From the NCBI GenBank assembly GCA_964515755.1, contig CAZEVK010000021.1, positions 1 through 28,201 of the forward strand: a stretch of 28,201 bases of DNA, written 5' to 3'. Of this stretch, positions 1 to 7,223 are shown piece after piece. Each line of letters starts with the position of its first letter. The first letter of the stretch is position 1. Source of the DNA: JAGVLN01 sp964515755. Its GTDB lineage: Bacteria > Pseudomonadota > Alphaproteobacteria > Rickettsiales > JABSSG01. A model generated the notes under the pieces. It did not search any database. It saw only the letters and a program-made list of their open reading frames with translations, and was not told where the DNA came from. The position numbers and the translations under genes were made by a program.

Positions 1-346
1 TACCAATAACCAATTTATTAATAATATAATATGGAGCATAATTAAAATAAGTTAATGTAACGTGGCTTTTTCCGTATAAACCTAAAATCTTAGTTATTTT
101 CTTACGATTACGCGTAAAAGATTGAACTATGTCTTGTATTTCTAACTTAATAACAATTAAAGATTTTGGCTCTAGATGTGATAAATCAGGATAAAAATTT
201 CTTCTAATAATATCACAGGGAAAATGTAATAGTAGGTCAATAATGCGCCCACAACTCAAGCGATTTAACGCTAAAAAAGTTTTTTCTGATACTAACGGTA
301 AGTCTGATGTGCTTTCAAATAATTTTTTTATATTTGCTTCAGACAT
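1..346 (-). CDS. recG: ATP-dependent DNA helicase RecG, N-terminal part (runs off the window)
   Basis: RecG is a superfamily 2 helicase that remodels stalled forks and Holliday junctions in the cytoplasm. The frame opens with ATG at 346 and stays open for 115 codons to the window edge, so the helicase motifs lie outside. What is visible fits the RecG N-terminal wedge: an opening like LPLVSEKTFLALNRLSCGRI, then IDLLLHFPCDIIRRNFYPDL (the usual 'DLLFHLPxxYxDR' region), an OB-type stretch with KILGLYGKSHVTLTYFNYAP, and an INKLVIG ending. The start lies 10 bases after the coaD stop on the same strand, so gyrA, coaD and recG probably form one transcript. The ribosome-binding site is weak (TAGAGT). 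The assignment rests on the wedge region only, without any catalytic motif. Confidence 0.78.
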   Translation of the reverse strand, partial: MSEANIKKLFESTSDLPLVSEKTFLALNRLSCGRIIDLLLHFPCDIIRRNFYPDLSHLEPKSLIVIKLEIQDIVQSFTRNRKKITKILGLYGKSHVTLTYFNYAPYYIINKLVIG

Positions 347-356
347 ACTCTATAAC

Positions 357-872
357 CTAAGAGCGATTTTTATAATACTCGACAATCTTAGATTCAACAA
401 ATGCCGAGACAAAATCGGAAATATTACCATTTAGCCTACATACTTCTTTAACTATACTTGATGCAATAAACTGGGTTTTTTCTGTAGCAGGTAAAAAAAT
501 AGTTTGAATATCTGGCGCTAACTTTGAATTCATTGCTGACAATTGAAATTCATATTCAAAATCGGAAACAGCACGTAAGCCTCTAACAATAAGATTAGAC
601 TTTTGTTTACGAACAAAATCAACAAGTAATCCATCTAATGATATAGCAGTTACTTTTTTATGAGACGGCAATCCATTTCTAAGAGAGAGCAAATCATGTT
701 CAATCATTTTAATGCGATCATCAATAGAGAACATTGGGATTTTAAGAGTATTAGTAGCTACCGCAACGATAAGTATGTCGACAACATCAATTGCTTTAGC
801 AATAATATCCATATGACCATTAGTAATTGGGTCAAATGTTCCAGGATAAACCCCTACTAAAGCTTCGCGCAT
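357..872 (-). CDS. coaD: Phosphopantetheine adenylyltransferase
   Basis: CoaD transfers AMP from ATP to 4'-phosphopantetheine, giving dephospho-CoA, the penultimate step of coenzyme A synthesis in the cytosol. The 171-residue protein has normal family length (about 160-170). The nucleotidyltransferase signature is clear near the N terminus: GTFDPITNGH at residues 11-20, with the TxGH motif at 17-20. The C-terminal family block reads TEKTQFIASSIVKEV, matching the usual SSxxVKE nucleotide-binding region. It starts 11 bases after the gyrA stop and ends 10 bases before recG, so it is likely cotranscribed with both. Identification is firm. Confidence 0.96.
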   Translation of the reverse strand: MREALVGVYPGTFDPITNGHMDIIAKAIDVVDILIVAVATNTLKIPMFSIDDRIKMIEHDLLSLRNGLPSHKKVTAISLDGLLVDFVRKQKSNLIVRGLRAVSDFEYEFQLSAMNSKLAPDIQTIFLPATEKTQFIASSIVKEVCRLNGNISDFVSAFVESKIVEYYKNRS

Positions 873-883
873 TCTAACTACTC

Positions 884-3643
884 TTAATTTTCAGTTTCAG
901 GCAAATCGTTATCTATTACAGCATTAAATTCTTCGCTAGATTGATCGTCTATGGGACTATCTTCATTGTTTTCACGTTCAGAAATAAGTGCAGCAGATAC
1001 TATACGTTCACCATCTGAAGTTCTAAACAAGGTTACACCTTGAGTATTTCTCCCAGTTACCCTAATACCTTCTACAGGACATCTAATTAAAGTGCCTTTT
1101 TTAGTGATTAACATAATCTGATCGGTTGTAAGAACTGGAAAACTAGATATAACATTACCATTTCGTGCTGAAGTAATAATATTCATAATACCTTGACCGC
1201 CGCGATTAGTAACTCGATACTCATAAGCAGAAGTACGCTTACCGTAACCATTTTCAGTAATAGTTAAAACAAATTCTTCTCCTAAAATTAACTTAGTAAG
1301 TTCGTCTTTTGGCAAATCACTCTTAACTTTATTAACAAAATTTGGTACATCTTCTTCTTTTGAGTAAGCTATTTTTAATCTAGTTTCTAATGGAATTTTT
1401 AAGTATATCTCTCGTACTAAAATATCAATATCTGCACCTTGCAAAACTGACATTGAAATAACTTCGTCACCAGATGCAAGTTTCATACCTCTAACACCAT
1501 CAGAAGTGCGGCTTTTGAAAACACGTACTGCACTTAACGGAAACCTAATACACTTACCATTTTTAGAAGCTAATAATATATGGCTATTTTCCTTGCAGAT
1601 ATTTATGCCTATTAATTTATCACCTTCATCTAGCCTAATTGCAATTTTACCATTAGATTGAATACTATGAAAATCTGTCAAATCATTACGTCTAATATTA
1701 CCCTTAGCAGTAGCAAACATAATGAACATATCATTCCATTCCTGTTGATCTTCAGGTAATGCCATGATTTTTGTAATTTTTTCATTTATAGCTAGTGGGA
1801 AGATGTTAACCAAAGCCCTACCCTTAGACTGTGCATTACATAATGGCAGCTTATAGACTTTAAGTTTATATACTTTTCCTATATTAGAGAAAAATAAAAT
1901 AGGCATATGTGTATTGGCCACAAATAACTCTGTAGTAAAGTCTTCATCATGCATACTAAGACCAGAGCGACCTTTACCACCTCTTTTCTGAGATCTATAA
2001 GTAGATAGAGGCACACGCTTAATATATCCTCCATGAGTAACCGTAACTACCATATCTTCTTTTTTAATTAAACCTTCTATATCTTGTTCAAATTCATTAA
2101 ATTCGATCTGTGTGCGCCTTGGAGTAGCAAACTCTGCTTTAATTTCCAAAAACTCTTGCTCAAGAATCTGTAATAATTTTTCCCGAGAACCAAGAATAGA
2201 AAGATACTCAACTATTTCTACAGCTAATTCTTTTAACTCATCAGAAATTTTATTATGCTCAATACCTGTCAAACGTTGCAAACGCATCTCAAGAATCGCT
2301 TTGGCCTGTTCTTCAGTAAACTTACATTTACCGTCAATAATAATATTATGTTTATCATCTACCAGTTTAATTAAGCTATAAACAGTATCTGCATTCCACA
2401 GTTTTTCCATTAGTCTTTCTTTAGCAACTGAAGGATCAGAAGATGATTTGATAATTGCAATTACTTCGTCAATGTTAGATACAGCAATAAATAAACCAAT
2501 TAAAATATGAGCCTTGTTTCTAGCTTTATTAAGAAGATGCACTGTACGTCTGGTAACTACTTCTTCTCTAAAGTTAACAAATGCTTTAATTACATCAAGT
2601 ACATTCATAACCTGAGGTTTATCATCATTTAACGCCAACATATTGACACCAAACGAAGTTTGTAATGGTGTATAACTATATAATTGGTTAAGAACAACCT
2701 CTGCTATAGCATCTCTACGAATTTCTACTACAACTCTAACGCCTGATTTATCAGATTCATCACGAATATCAGAAATACCTTCTATTTTCTTATCACGAAC
2801 CATTTCTGCAATCTTTTCTACCATCCTGGCTTTATTAACCATGTATGGAATTTCAGTAATTATGATTGCTTGTTTTTTCTCACTAATATCTTCAACTTCT
2901 GCACGGCCACGCATGATTACAGACCCACGGCCAGTAGTAATAGCTGATCTAATTCCAGTAGTCCCTAAAATAATACCAGCGGTCGGAAAATCAGGACCTT
3001 TAACCACATCAAGTAAGTCTTCACAAGTTATGTCATGATTTTTTAAATAAAGACAACATGCATCCAAAATCTCGCCCAAATTATGAGGAGGAATATTCGT
3101 AGCCATACCAACTGCAATACCCCCAGAACCATTAACTAATAAATTAGGAAATTTAGCAGGTAAGACTTTTGGTTCTTGTTCTGAACCATCATAGTTATCT
3201 CTGAAATCAACAGTGCCCCTATCAATATCTACCAGCATAGTATGTGAAACTTTTGCCAATCTTGATTCTGTATAACGCATAGCAGCGGCACTGTCACCAT
3301 CCATAGAACCAAAGTTACCTTGTCCATCAATTAATGGCAAACGCATAGAAAAATCCTGCGCCATACGTACTAATGAGTCGTAAATCGCTCCATCGCCATG
3401 TGGGTGATATTTACCCATAACCTCACCAACAATTCTTGCTGATTTACGATATGGCTTGTTATAATCACATCCAGATTCATTCATAGCAAAAAGAATTCGT
3501 CTATGTACAGGCTTCAAACCATCACGCACATCTGGAATAGCTCGGCTCACGATCACGCTCATTGCATAATCGAGATACGATTTTTTCATTTCTTCTTCGA
3601 TACTAATTGGGGTTAATTCACCATGATTATAAACTTTTGACAT
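884..3643 (-). CDS. gyrA: DNA gyrase subunit A
   Basis: GyrA is the breakage-reunion subunit of gyrase, which with GyrB introduces negative supercoils using ATP. The 919-residue length is typical for alphaproteobacteria. The catalytic tyrosine is Y124 in RYTESRLAK (equivalent to E. coli Y122). The breakage-reunion domain comes first, followed by the coiled-coil tower and the C-terminal beta-pinwheel. The GyrA box reads QKRGGKG at about residue 552, which distinguishes GyrA from ParC. The quinolone-determining region reads HPHGDGAIYDS: the position equivalent to E. coli S83 is glycine (G85 here) and D87 is kept (D89). The pinwheel contains a lysine-rich insertion (about residues 725-775). The gene is preceded by a divergent promoter region with a perfect 9-bp inverted repeat and an AAAGAGAG-type ribosome-binding site. 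coaD and recG follow closely. Confidence 0.98.
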   Translation of the reverse strand: MSKVYNHGELTPISIEEEMKKSYLDYAMSVIVSRAIPDVRDGLKPVHRRILFAMNESGCDYNKPYRKSARIVGEVMGKYHPHGDGAIYDSLVRMAQDFSMRLPLIDGQGNFGSMDGDSAAAMRYTESRLAKVSHTMLVDIDRGTVDFRDNYDGSEQEPKVLPAKFPNLLVNGSGGIAVGMATNIPPHNLGEILDACCLYLKNHDITCEDLLDVVKGPDFPTAGIILGTTGIRSAITTGRGSVIMRGRAEVEDISEKKQAIIITEIPYMVNKARMVEKIAEMVRDKKIEGISDIRDESDKSGVRVVVEIRRDAIAEVVLNQLYSYTPLQTSFGVNMLALNDDKPQVMNVLDVIKAFVNFREEVVTRRTVHLLNKARNKAHILIGLFIAVSNIDEVIAIIKSSSDPSVAKERLMEKLWNADTVYSLIKLVDDKHNIIIDGKCKFTEEQAKAILEMRLQRLTGIEHNKISDELKELAVEIVEYLSILGSREKLLQILEQEFLEIKAEFATPRRTQIEFNEFEQDIEGLIKKEDMVVTVTHGGYIKRVPLSTYRSQKRGGKGRSGLSMHDEDFTTELFVANTHMPILFFSNIGKVYKLKVYKLPLCNAQSKGRALVNIFPLAINEKITKIMALPEDQQEWNDMFIMFATAKGNIRRNDLTDFHSIQSNGKIAIRLDEGDKLIGINICKENSHILLASKNGKCIRFPLSAVRVFKSRTSDGVRGMKLASGDEVISMSVLQGADIDILVREIYLKIPLETRLKIAYSKEEDVPNFVNKVKSDLPKDELTKLILGEEFVLTITENGYGKRTSAYEYRVTNRGGQGIMNIITSARNGNVISSFPVLTTDQIMLITKKGTLIRCPVEGIRVTGRNTQGVTLFRTSDGERIVSAALISERENNEDSPIDDQSSEEFNAVIDNDLPETEN

Positions 3644-3660
3644 TCTCTCTTTAAATTTGC

Positions 3661-3720
3661 TGCGGTTAAAATAAATTGGACATTAGTTAATATAAATACA
3701 ATAAGTTAGCATTAACCGCA
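3661..3720. repeat. Perfect 9-bp inverted repeat upstream of gyrA
   Basis: TGCGGTTAA at 3661-3669 is matched by TTAACCGCA at 3712-3720, separated by 42 bases and lying 18-77 bases upstream of the gyrA start. The GC-containing arms stand out in an AT-rich intergenic region. The enclosed segment would hold the core promoter for gyrA on the minus strand. It could be a regulatory site or a long-range stem; no binding protein is known to me. Confidence 0.45.
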
Positions 3721-3729
3721 ATCAAATAT

Positions 3730-3757
3730 TTGACTTAATAACCATCTAACCTATGAT
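3730..3757 (+). promoter_or_regulatory. Likely sigma-70 promoter of the ABC-2 permease gene
   Basis: TTGACT at 3730-3735 and TATGAT at 3752-3757 are separated by 16 bases, five of six consensus matches in each box. The -10 box ends 33 bases before the ATG at 3791, leaving a short leader. No other comparable pair is seen between the divergent gyrA gene and this gene. Confidence 0.6.
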
Positions 3758-3790
3758 TTACTAAATAAAATATTATACATAGACAAAATC

Positions 3791-4561
3791 ATGGATTCAT
3801 TAGTATTAATTTCTACTTGGACCTTATATAAAAAAGAGGTTCATCGCTTTTTAAAAGTTTATCATCAAACACTCCTGTCTCCCGTTATATCGGCTTTAAC
3901 CTTACTATTTATTTTTGCACTTTCTGTAGGAGATCATGTTCATAAAATACAAAATATACCATTTAATGAATTTCTAGCATCTGGCTTAATCATTATGTCT
4001 ATAACACAAAATGCTTTTGCTAACCCATCTTCAAGTCTACTAATGAGTAAAATCACTGGTACAATTATAGACTATATAATTCCTCCTATATCGACTAACA
4101 GTTTTATAATTGCATACGTTCTTGGTGGCGTTACCAGAGGAATTGCTGTAGGGATCATAGTTGCTTTAGCTATAGCATGCTTTATTAATATGCATGTATA
4201 TAGCTATTTTTATCTAATTCTTTTTTCATTACTTTCAACTTTACTATTATCAATACTTGGAACAATAAGTGGCATAATAGCTAATAGCTTTGATCAGCTA
4301 ACTGCAATTACTACATATGTAGTAACTCCCCTATCATTTCTGTCAGGTACATTTTACTCAGTAAAGAACCTTCCTCATTCATTAGAAGTTATAAATCATT
4401 TTAATCCATTCTTTTACATGATTGATAGCTTCAGATATAGTATGACTGGAGTAAGTGATAGTTCAATATATTTTTCTACTATATTTTTGAGCATAAGCGT
4501 TCTATTTTGCTACACCTGCTTATACTTCATGATAAAAACAGGTTACCGAATTAAAAATTAA
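3791..4561 (+). CDS. ABC-2 type transporter permease
   Basis: This 256-residue integral membrane protein has the six-helix layout of ABC-2 permeases, which form the membrane channel of exporters for drugs, polysaccharides or other large substrates. A cytoplasmic N terminus carries the amphipathic stretch LYKKEVHRFLKVYHQT before the first helix. The family's late block is clear: YVVTPLSFLSGTFYSVKNLP followed by NHFNPFFYMIDSFRYS. No ATP-binding partner is adjacent, so its ATPase must be encoded elsewhere; the substrate cannot be told from sequence. It is divergent from gyrA and has its own promoter at 3730-3757. The ribosome-binding site before the ATG is poor, so a slightly different start is possible. 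Confidence 0.87.
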   Translation: MDSLVLISTWTLYKKEVHRFLKVYHQTLLSPVISALTLLFIFALSVGDHVHKIQNIPFNEFLASGLIIMSITQNAFANPSSSLLMSKITGTIIDYIIPPISTNSFIIAYVLGGVTRGIAVGIIVALAIACFINMHVYSYFYLILFSLLSTLLLSILGTISGIIANSFDQLTAITTYVVTPLSFLSGTFYSVKNLPHSLEVINHFNPFFYMIDSFRYSMTGVSDSSIYFSTIFLSISVLFCYTCLYFMIKTGYRIKN

Positions 4562-4580
4562 CATATTATTAATAAACTCT

Positions 4581-4609
4581 TTGACATAATATAATTCAAG
4601 TAGTATAAT
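4581..4609 (+). promoter_or_regulatory. Consensus sigma-70 promoter of the outer-membrane protein gene
   Basis: TTGACA at 4581-4586 and TATAAT at 4604-4609 match consensus in all 12 positions with the ideal 17-base spacer. Transcription would start near 4616, giving a leader of about 40 bases before the ATG at 4658. This is the only fully consensus promoter I found in the window, suggesting strong constitutive expression of the barrel protein. Confidence 0.82.
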
Positions 4610-4657
4610 TATAATTAATGCACGTTTAATAATAGAAAATAAATTCAGGTAATTATT

Positions 4658-5335
4658 ATGAAAAAAACTTTGCACATATTAACTATCTCGACATTAATCA
4701 CATCAATAGTAATTCCCAATGCTCATTCGAAAACTACTGAAAAAAACGGTTACTATTTGAGGGCTGATTTAGGAACTTCATCAGCATTAAAACTCAAGGA
4801 TGAGGATACTTATTATAATAAAATTAAAGTTAAAAGAGCAAATGTATACAGCTTAGGAGCTGGTAAGTATTTTTCGAAAAACTTAAGAGCTGATATATCA
4901 ACATCTATACAAAATTATAAATTAAATAATACAAATATAAATCAAAAAATACAATCCTTAGCATTAATGATTAATGGTTATTACGATATAACAACAATTG
5001 GCATATTTACCCCATATTTGTCTACGGGTGTTGGAGTTGCAAGAAATAAAGCAGAAAAACTAACAGCCACTAACTATTATAATGGCGAGTCATATACCTC
5101 AACCCTGGGAAAAAAATCTACCAATAACCTAGCATGGCAGATTGGTTTAGGATCAACAATAAAATTAACTAACAAAATCGATTTAGATTTAGGTTACAAG
5201 TTTATTGATAGAGGTAAAGCAATAACAGGACCTGGCCTCATCATATATAGTAATAATGAGACTACACAAGCTATACCAGGAAACGCAAGACTTAGAGCTC
5301 ATGAATTTTTAATTGGTGCCAGATATAATCTATAA
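4658..5335 (+). CDS. Outer-membrane beta-barrel (opacity/surface-antigen-like) protein
   Basis: The 225-residue protein opens with a Sec signal peptide (MKK, hydrophobic core, cut probably after AHS near residue 24). The mature part starts GYYLRADLGTS, a typical first strand of small rickettsial surface antigens. Alternating polar/apolar strands follow, such as NVYSLGAGKYFSKNLRADIS, ATNYYNGESYTS loops, LAWQIGLGSTIKLTNKIDLD and LDLGYKFIDRGKA, ending HEFLIGARYNL, a barrel-closing strand. Size and pattern fit an 8-stranded outer-membrane barrel. Its role (adhesin, structural or immune-exposed antigen) cannot be settled. It is driven by the consensus promoter at 4581-4609 with an AGGT ribosome-binding site, and converges on the coiled-coil gene at 5354 with only 18 bases between stops. 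Confidence 0.8.
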   Translation: MKKTLHILTISTLITSIVIPNAHSKTTEKNGYYLRADLGTSSALKLKDEDTYYNKIKVKRANVYSLGAGKYFSKNLRADISTSIQNYKLNNTNINQKIQSLALMINGYYDITTIGIFTPYLSTGVGVARNKAEKLTATNYYNGESYTSTLGKKSTNNLAWQIGLGSTIKLTNKIDLDLGYKFIDRGKAITGPGLIIYSNNETTQAIPGNARLRAHEFLIGARYNL

Positions 5336-5353
5336 TTAAGCTTTCTGTAAATT

Positions 5354-6070
5354 CTAAAAATTATCAAGCAGATTTACAAAACATTTACCTGTACAATCAT
5401 TTATTAGAACATCAAAATTTTCATACAAAGTTTTATTGTCTTCGTATCGCAGGCTACAATCCTTAAATTCTTTAAAAAGGGCATTTAGCTGCACTCCATC
5501 ACAACTCTGTCCCTGTATTTTTAATTTTAGCTCTATATTACTTTTTGCAGCATTTTCTTTTTCTTTTAATTCATTCAAAGCTTTAACTTTCTCTTCCATG
5601 CTATAAGTTAATTTACTCTGTAAGATTTTACTAGCATGCATTACTGCTTTTAATGCTTTTTTAATAGACATATCTATATCGTCTTTAGAAATTTTTGCTA
5701 AAACATTAATCGGAATTACTACCTCTTTAGCTTGGTCTTGTTGAATCTGCGCTAACTTATCTTGTTCTCGCTGAGCCTCTAATTTAGCTTTAGTTTCAAT
5801 TTCCTCTTGCTGAACCTTTGCTAGCCTATCTTGTTCTTGCTGAGCCGCTATTTTAGCCTTAGCTTCAGCTTGTTGAATCTGCGCTAACCTATCTTGCTCT
5901 TGCTGAGCCGCTATTTTGGCTTTAGCATCAACTTCCTCCTGCTGAATCTTTGCTAGCCTCTCTTGTTCTTGCTGAGCCGCTATTTTAGCCTTAGCTTCAG
6001 CTTCTGCTCGCTGAGTCTTTGCTAATCTTTCTTTCCACATAGCTCTTAATCTTTCATCTGCTTTTTTCAT
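5354..6070 (-). CDS. Unrecognised coiled-coil protein with tandem repeats
   Basis: I do not recognise a family. The 238-residue protein has no signal peptide or membrane helix. Residues 14-114 are a charged Ala/Gln/Glu/Lys helix, almost certainly coiled coil, built from four units starting KAK at residues 27, 50, 71 and 94. The units alternate 23 and 21 residues, so the real period is 44. Residues 115-135 are a hinge (VVIPINVLAKISKDD). The C-terminal half is helical and then cysteine-bearing (QSCDGVQ, KDCSLRY, NDCTGKCF), different in character from the repeat. A strong GGAGG site precedes the ATG. Coiled-coil repeats of this kind occur in cytoskeletal, TolA-like and effector proteins, but none is supported specifically. 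It lies downstream of the cytochrome oxidase operon with 122 bases between. Confidence 0.8.
   Translation of the reverse strand: MKKADERLRAMWKERLAKTQRAEAEAKAKIAAQQEQERLAKIQQEEVDAKAKIAAQQEQDRLAQIQQAEAKAKIAAQQEQDRLAKVQQEEIETKAKLEAQREQDKLAQIQQDQAKEVVIPINVLAKISKDDIDMSIKKALKAVMHASKILQSKLTYSMEEKVKALNELKEKENAAKSNIELKLKIQGQSCDGVQLNALFKEFKDCSLRYEDNKTLYENFDVLINDCTGKCFVNLLDNF
5729..5992 (-). repeat. In-gene tandem repeat, 132-bp period (2 copies, each of two half-units)
   Basis: Residues 27-114 of the coiled-coil protein are two copies of a 44-residue block. Each block has a 23-residue half containing RLAK-[IV]-QQEE and a 21-residue half containing LAQIQQ. The nucleotide sequence is also repeated, with nearly identical segments such as TTGCTGAGCCGCTATTTT around 5837, 5900 and 5970, so the duplication is fairly recent and could vary in copy number. 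Confidence 0.8.
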
Positions 6071-6192
6071 AGCTTTCCTCCATAAAAACTATTAAATAGA
6101 TTAATTAACTAAAATATAATGCTTATCATATACGATTATATATAAATTTAACTTTATTGTAAAATATCTTTTTTAATTAAGTAATGGATATT

Positions 6193-6312
6193 TTAGAGAA
6201 CATTAAATTTTACTAAGCATGCAAAAAAAATAAGAATTACTAGGCCTAATAAAACTAAAGACACTGCACAATTTTTATACCTTTTAATTTGATGTAATTT
6301 CTCTAATGGCAT
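6193..6312 (-). CDS. CoxF-like single-helix mini-protein of the cytochrome oxidase operon
   Basis: A 39-codon frame, missed by ordinary length cutoffs, starts ATG at 6312, three bases after the ctaB stop, and ends TAA at 6193. The peptide has a basic N terminus (MPLEKLHQIKRYKNCA), one hydrophobic helix (VSLVLLGLVILIFFACLV) and a short KFNVL tail. In many alphaproteobacteria a small single-span protein called CoxF sits after ctaB and before ctaG, with the same layout: basic head, one helix and a VKL/VKF end. Position and topology support that identity; sequence similarity in so short a peptide is weak evidence. ctaG and the subunit III gene, which often follow, are not present here. Confidence 0.62.
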   Translation of the reverse strand: MPLEKLHQIKRYKNCAVSLVLLGLVILIFFACLVKFNVL

Positions 6313-6315
6313 AAT

Positions 6316-7215
6316 TTAACTCATTAATAATTTATCGAAGGGCATACTAGCATAAAGCAAAAACAAATATATTATTGAGTAGACAAATAATTTAGGGGCT
6401 GCTTTATAATTCTCATCATAGTAAACTAAATATGCCAAATACATAAATATTACTCCTAAAATCAACGCTGCAAATAAATACACTTTCCCAAATATTCCTA
6501 TATAGTAAGGAAGAATTGTAGCAAAAAATAATACAGCACTGTATATTAAAATCTGTAACTGGGTATGCTTAATTCCTTTTACAACTGGCATCATTGGCAC
6601 CCCTGCATTAGTATAATCATTACATTTATATAATGATAGCGCCCAGAAATGTGGCGGAGTCCACATGAAAATGATTAAAAATAATAAAAATGATTCTAAA
6701 GATATATTTCCTGTAACAGCAGCCCATCCAATCATTGGTGGTAAGGCCCCTGCTGCCCCCCCGATTACTATATTCTGCGGAGTAACACGCTTAAGCCATA
6801 TTGTGTAAATAAATACATAAAATAAAATTGCTACAACTAATAAAGAAGCAGCTACTAAATTGACAAAAAGCCCCATTATTATTGTTGAAACAAAAGATAA
6901 GCCAACTCCAAAGTTTAAAGCTTCTTCAGGAGGCATAACCTGTTTAGGTAATGGTCTGTTTTTTGTACGCTCCATTAAACAATCAATATCACGCTCATAC
7001 CACATATTAATTGCTCCTGCAGCACCCGAGCCAATTGCAATGCATAAAATTGCAATAAAACCAATAATTGGATGAATATATCCTGGAGCAATATATAAAC
7101 CAATGAATCCCGTAAAAATTACCAAACTCATTACTCTTGGTTTAAGCAAGCTGAAATAATCACGAACAGTTGAAGTATCTATAGACTCGGATAAAATCGT
7201 TTTTGTCTTTGACAT
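6316..7215 (-). CDS. ctaB: Protohaem IX farnesyltransferase (haem O synthase)
   Basis: CtaB (CyoE/COX10) adds a farnesyl group to haem B, making haem O, the precursor of haem A for the aa3 oxidase encoded just upstream. The 299-residue protein is a UbiA-type polytopic membrane enzyme with about nine helices. The first aspartate-rich prenyl-diphosphate site is visible as NMWYERDIDCLMERTKNRPL from residue 70. The family block TIWLKRVTPQNIVIGGAAGA is followed by LPPMIGWAAVTG, and the second polar site reads HFWALSLYKCNDYTNAGVPM. It starts 8 bases after the coxA stop and is followed within 3 bases by the CoxF-like peptide, so the genes are co-transcribed. Confidence 0.96.
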   Translation of the reverse strand: MSKTKTILSESIDTSTVRDYFSLLKPRVMSLVIFTGFIGLYIAPGYIHPIIGFIAILCIAIGSGAAGAINMWYERDIDCLMERTKNRPLPKQVMPPEEALNFGVGLSFVSTIIMGLFVNLVAASLLVVAILFYVFIYTIWLKRVTPQNIVIGGAAGALPPMIGWAAVTGNISLESFLLFLIIFMWTPPHFWALSLYKCNDYTNAGVPMMPVVKGIKHTQLQILIYSAVLFFATILPYYIGIFGKVYLFAALILGVIFMYLAYLVYYDENYKAAPKLFVYSIIYLFLLYASMPFDKLLMS

Positions 7216-7223
7216 TACAAACT

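Noticed and set aside
243..860. Plus-strand frames opposite recG and coaD (63 and 66 codons)
   Set aside because: They are antisense shadows: the opposite strand encodes clear RecG and CoaD motifs, and the shadows have no ribosome site or family resemblance.
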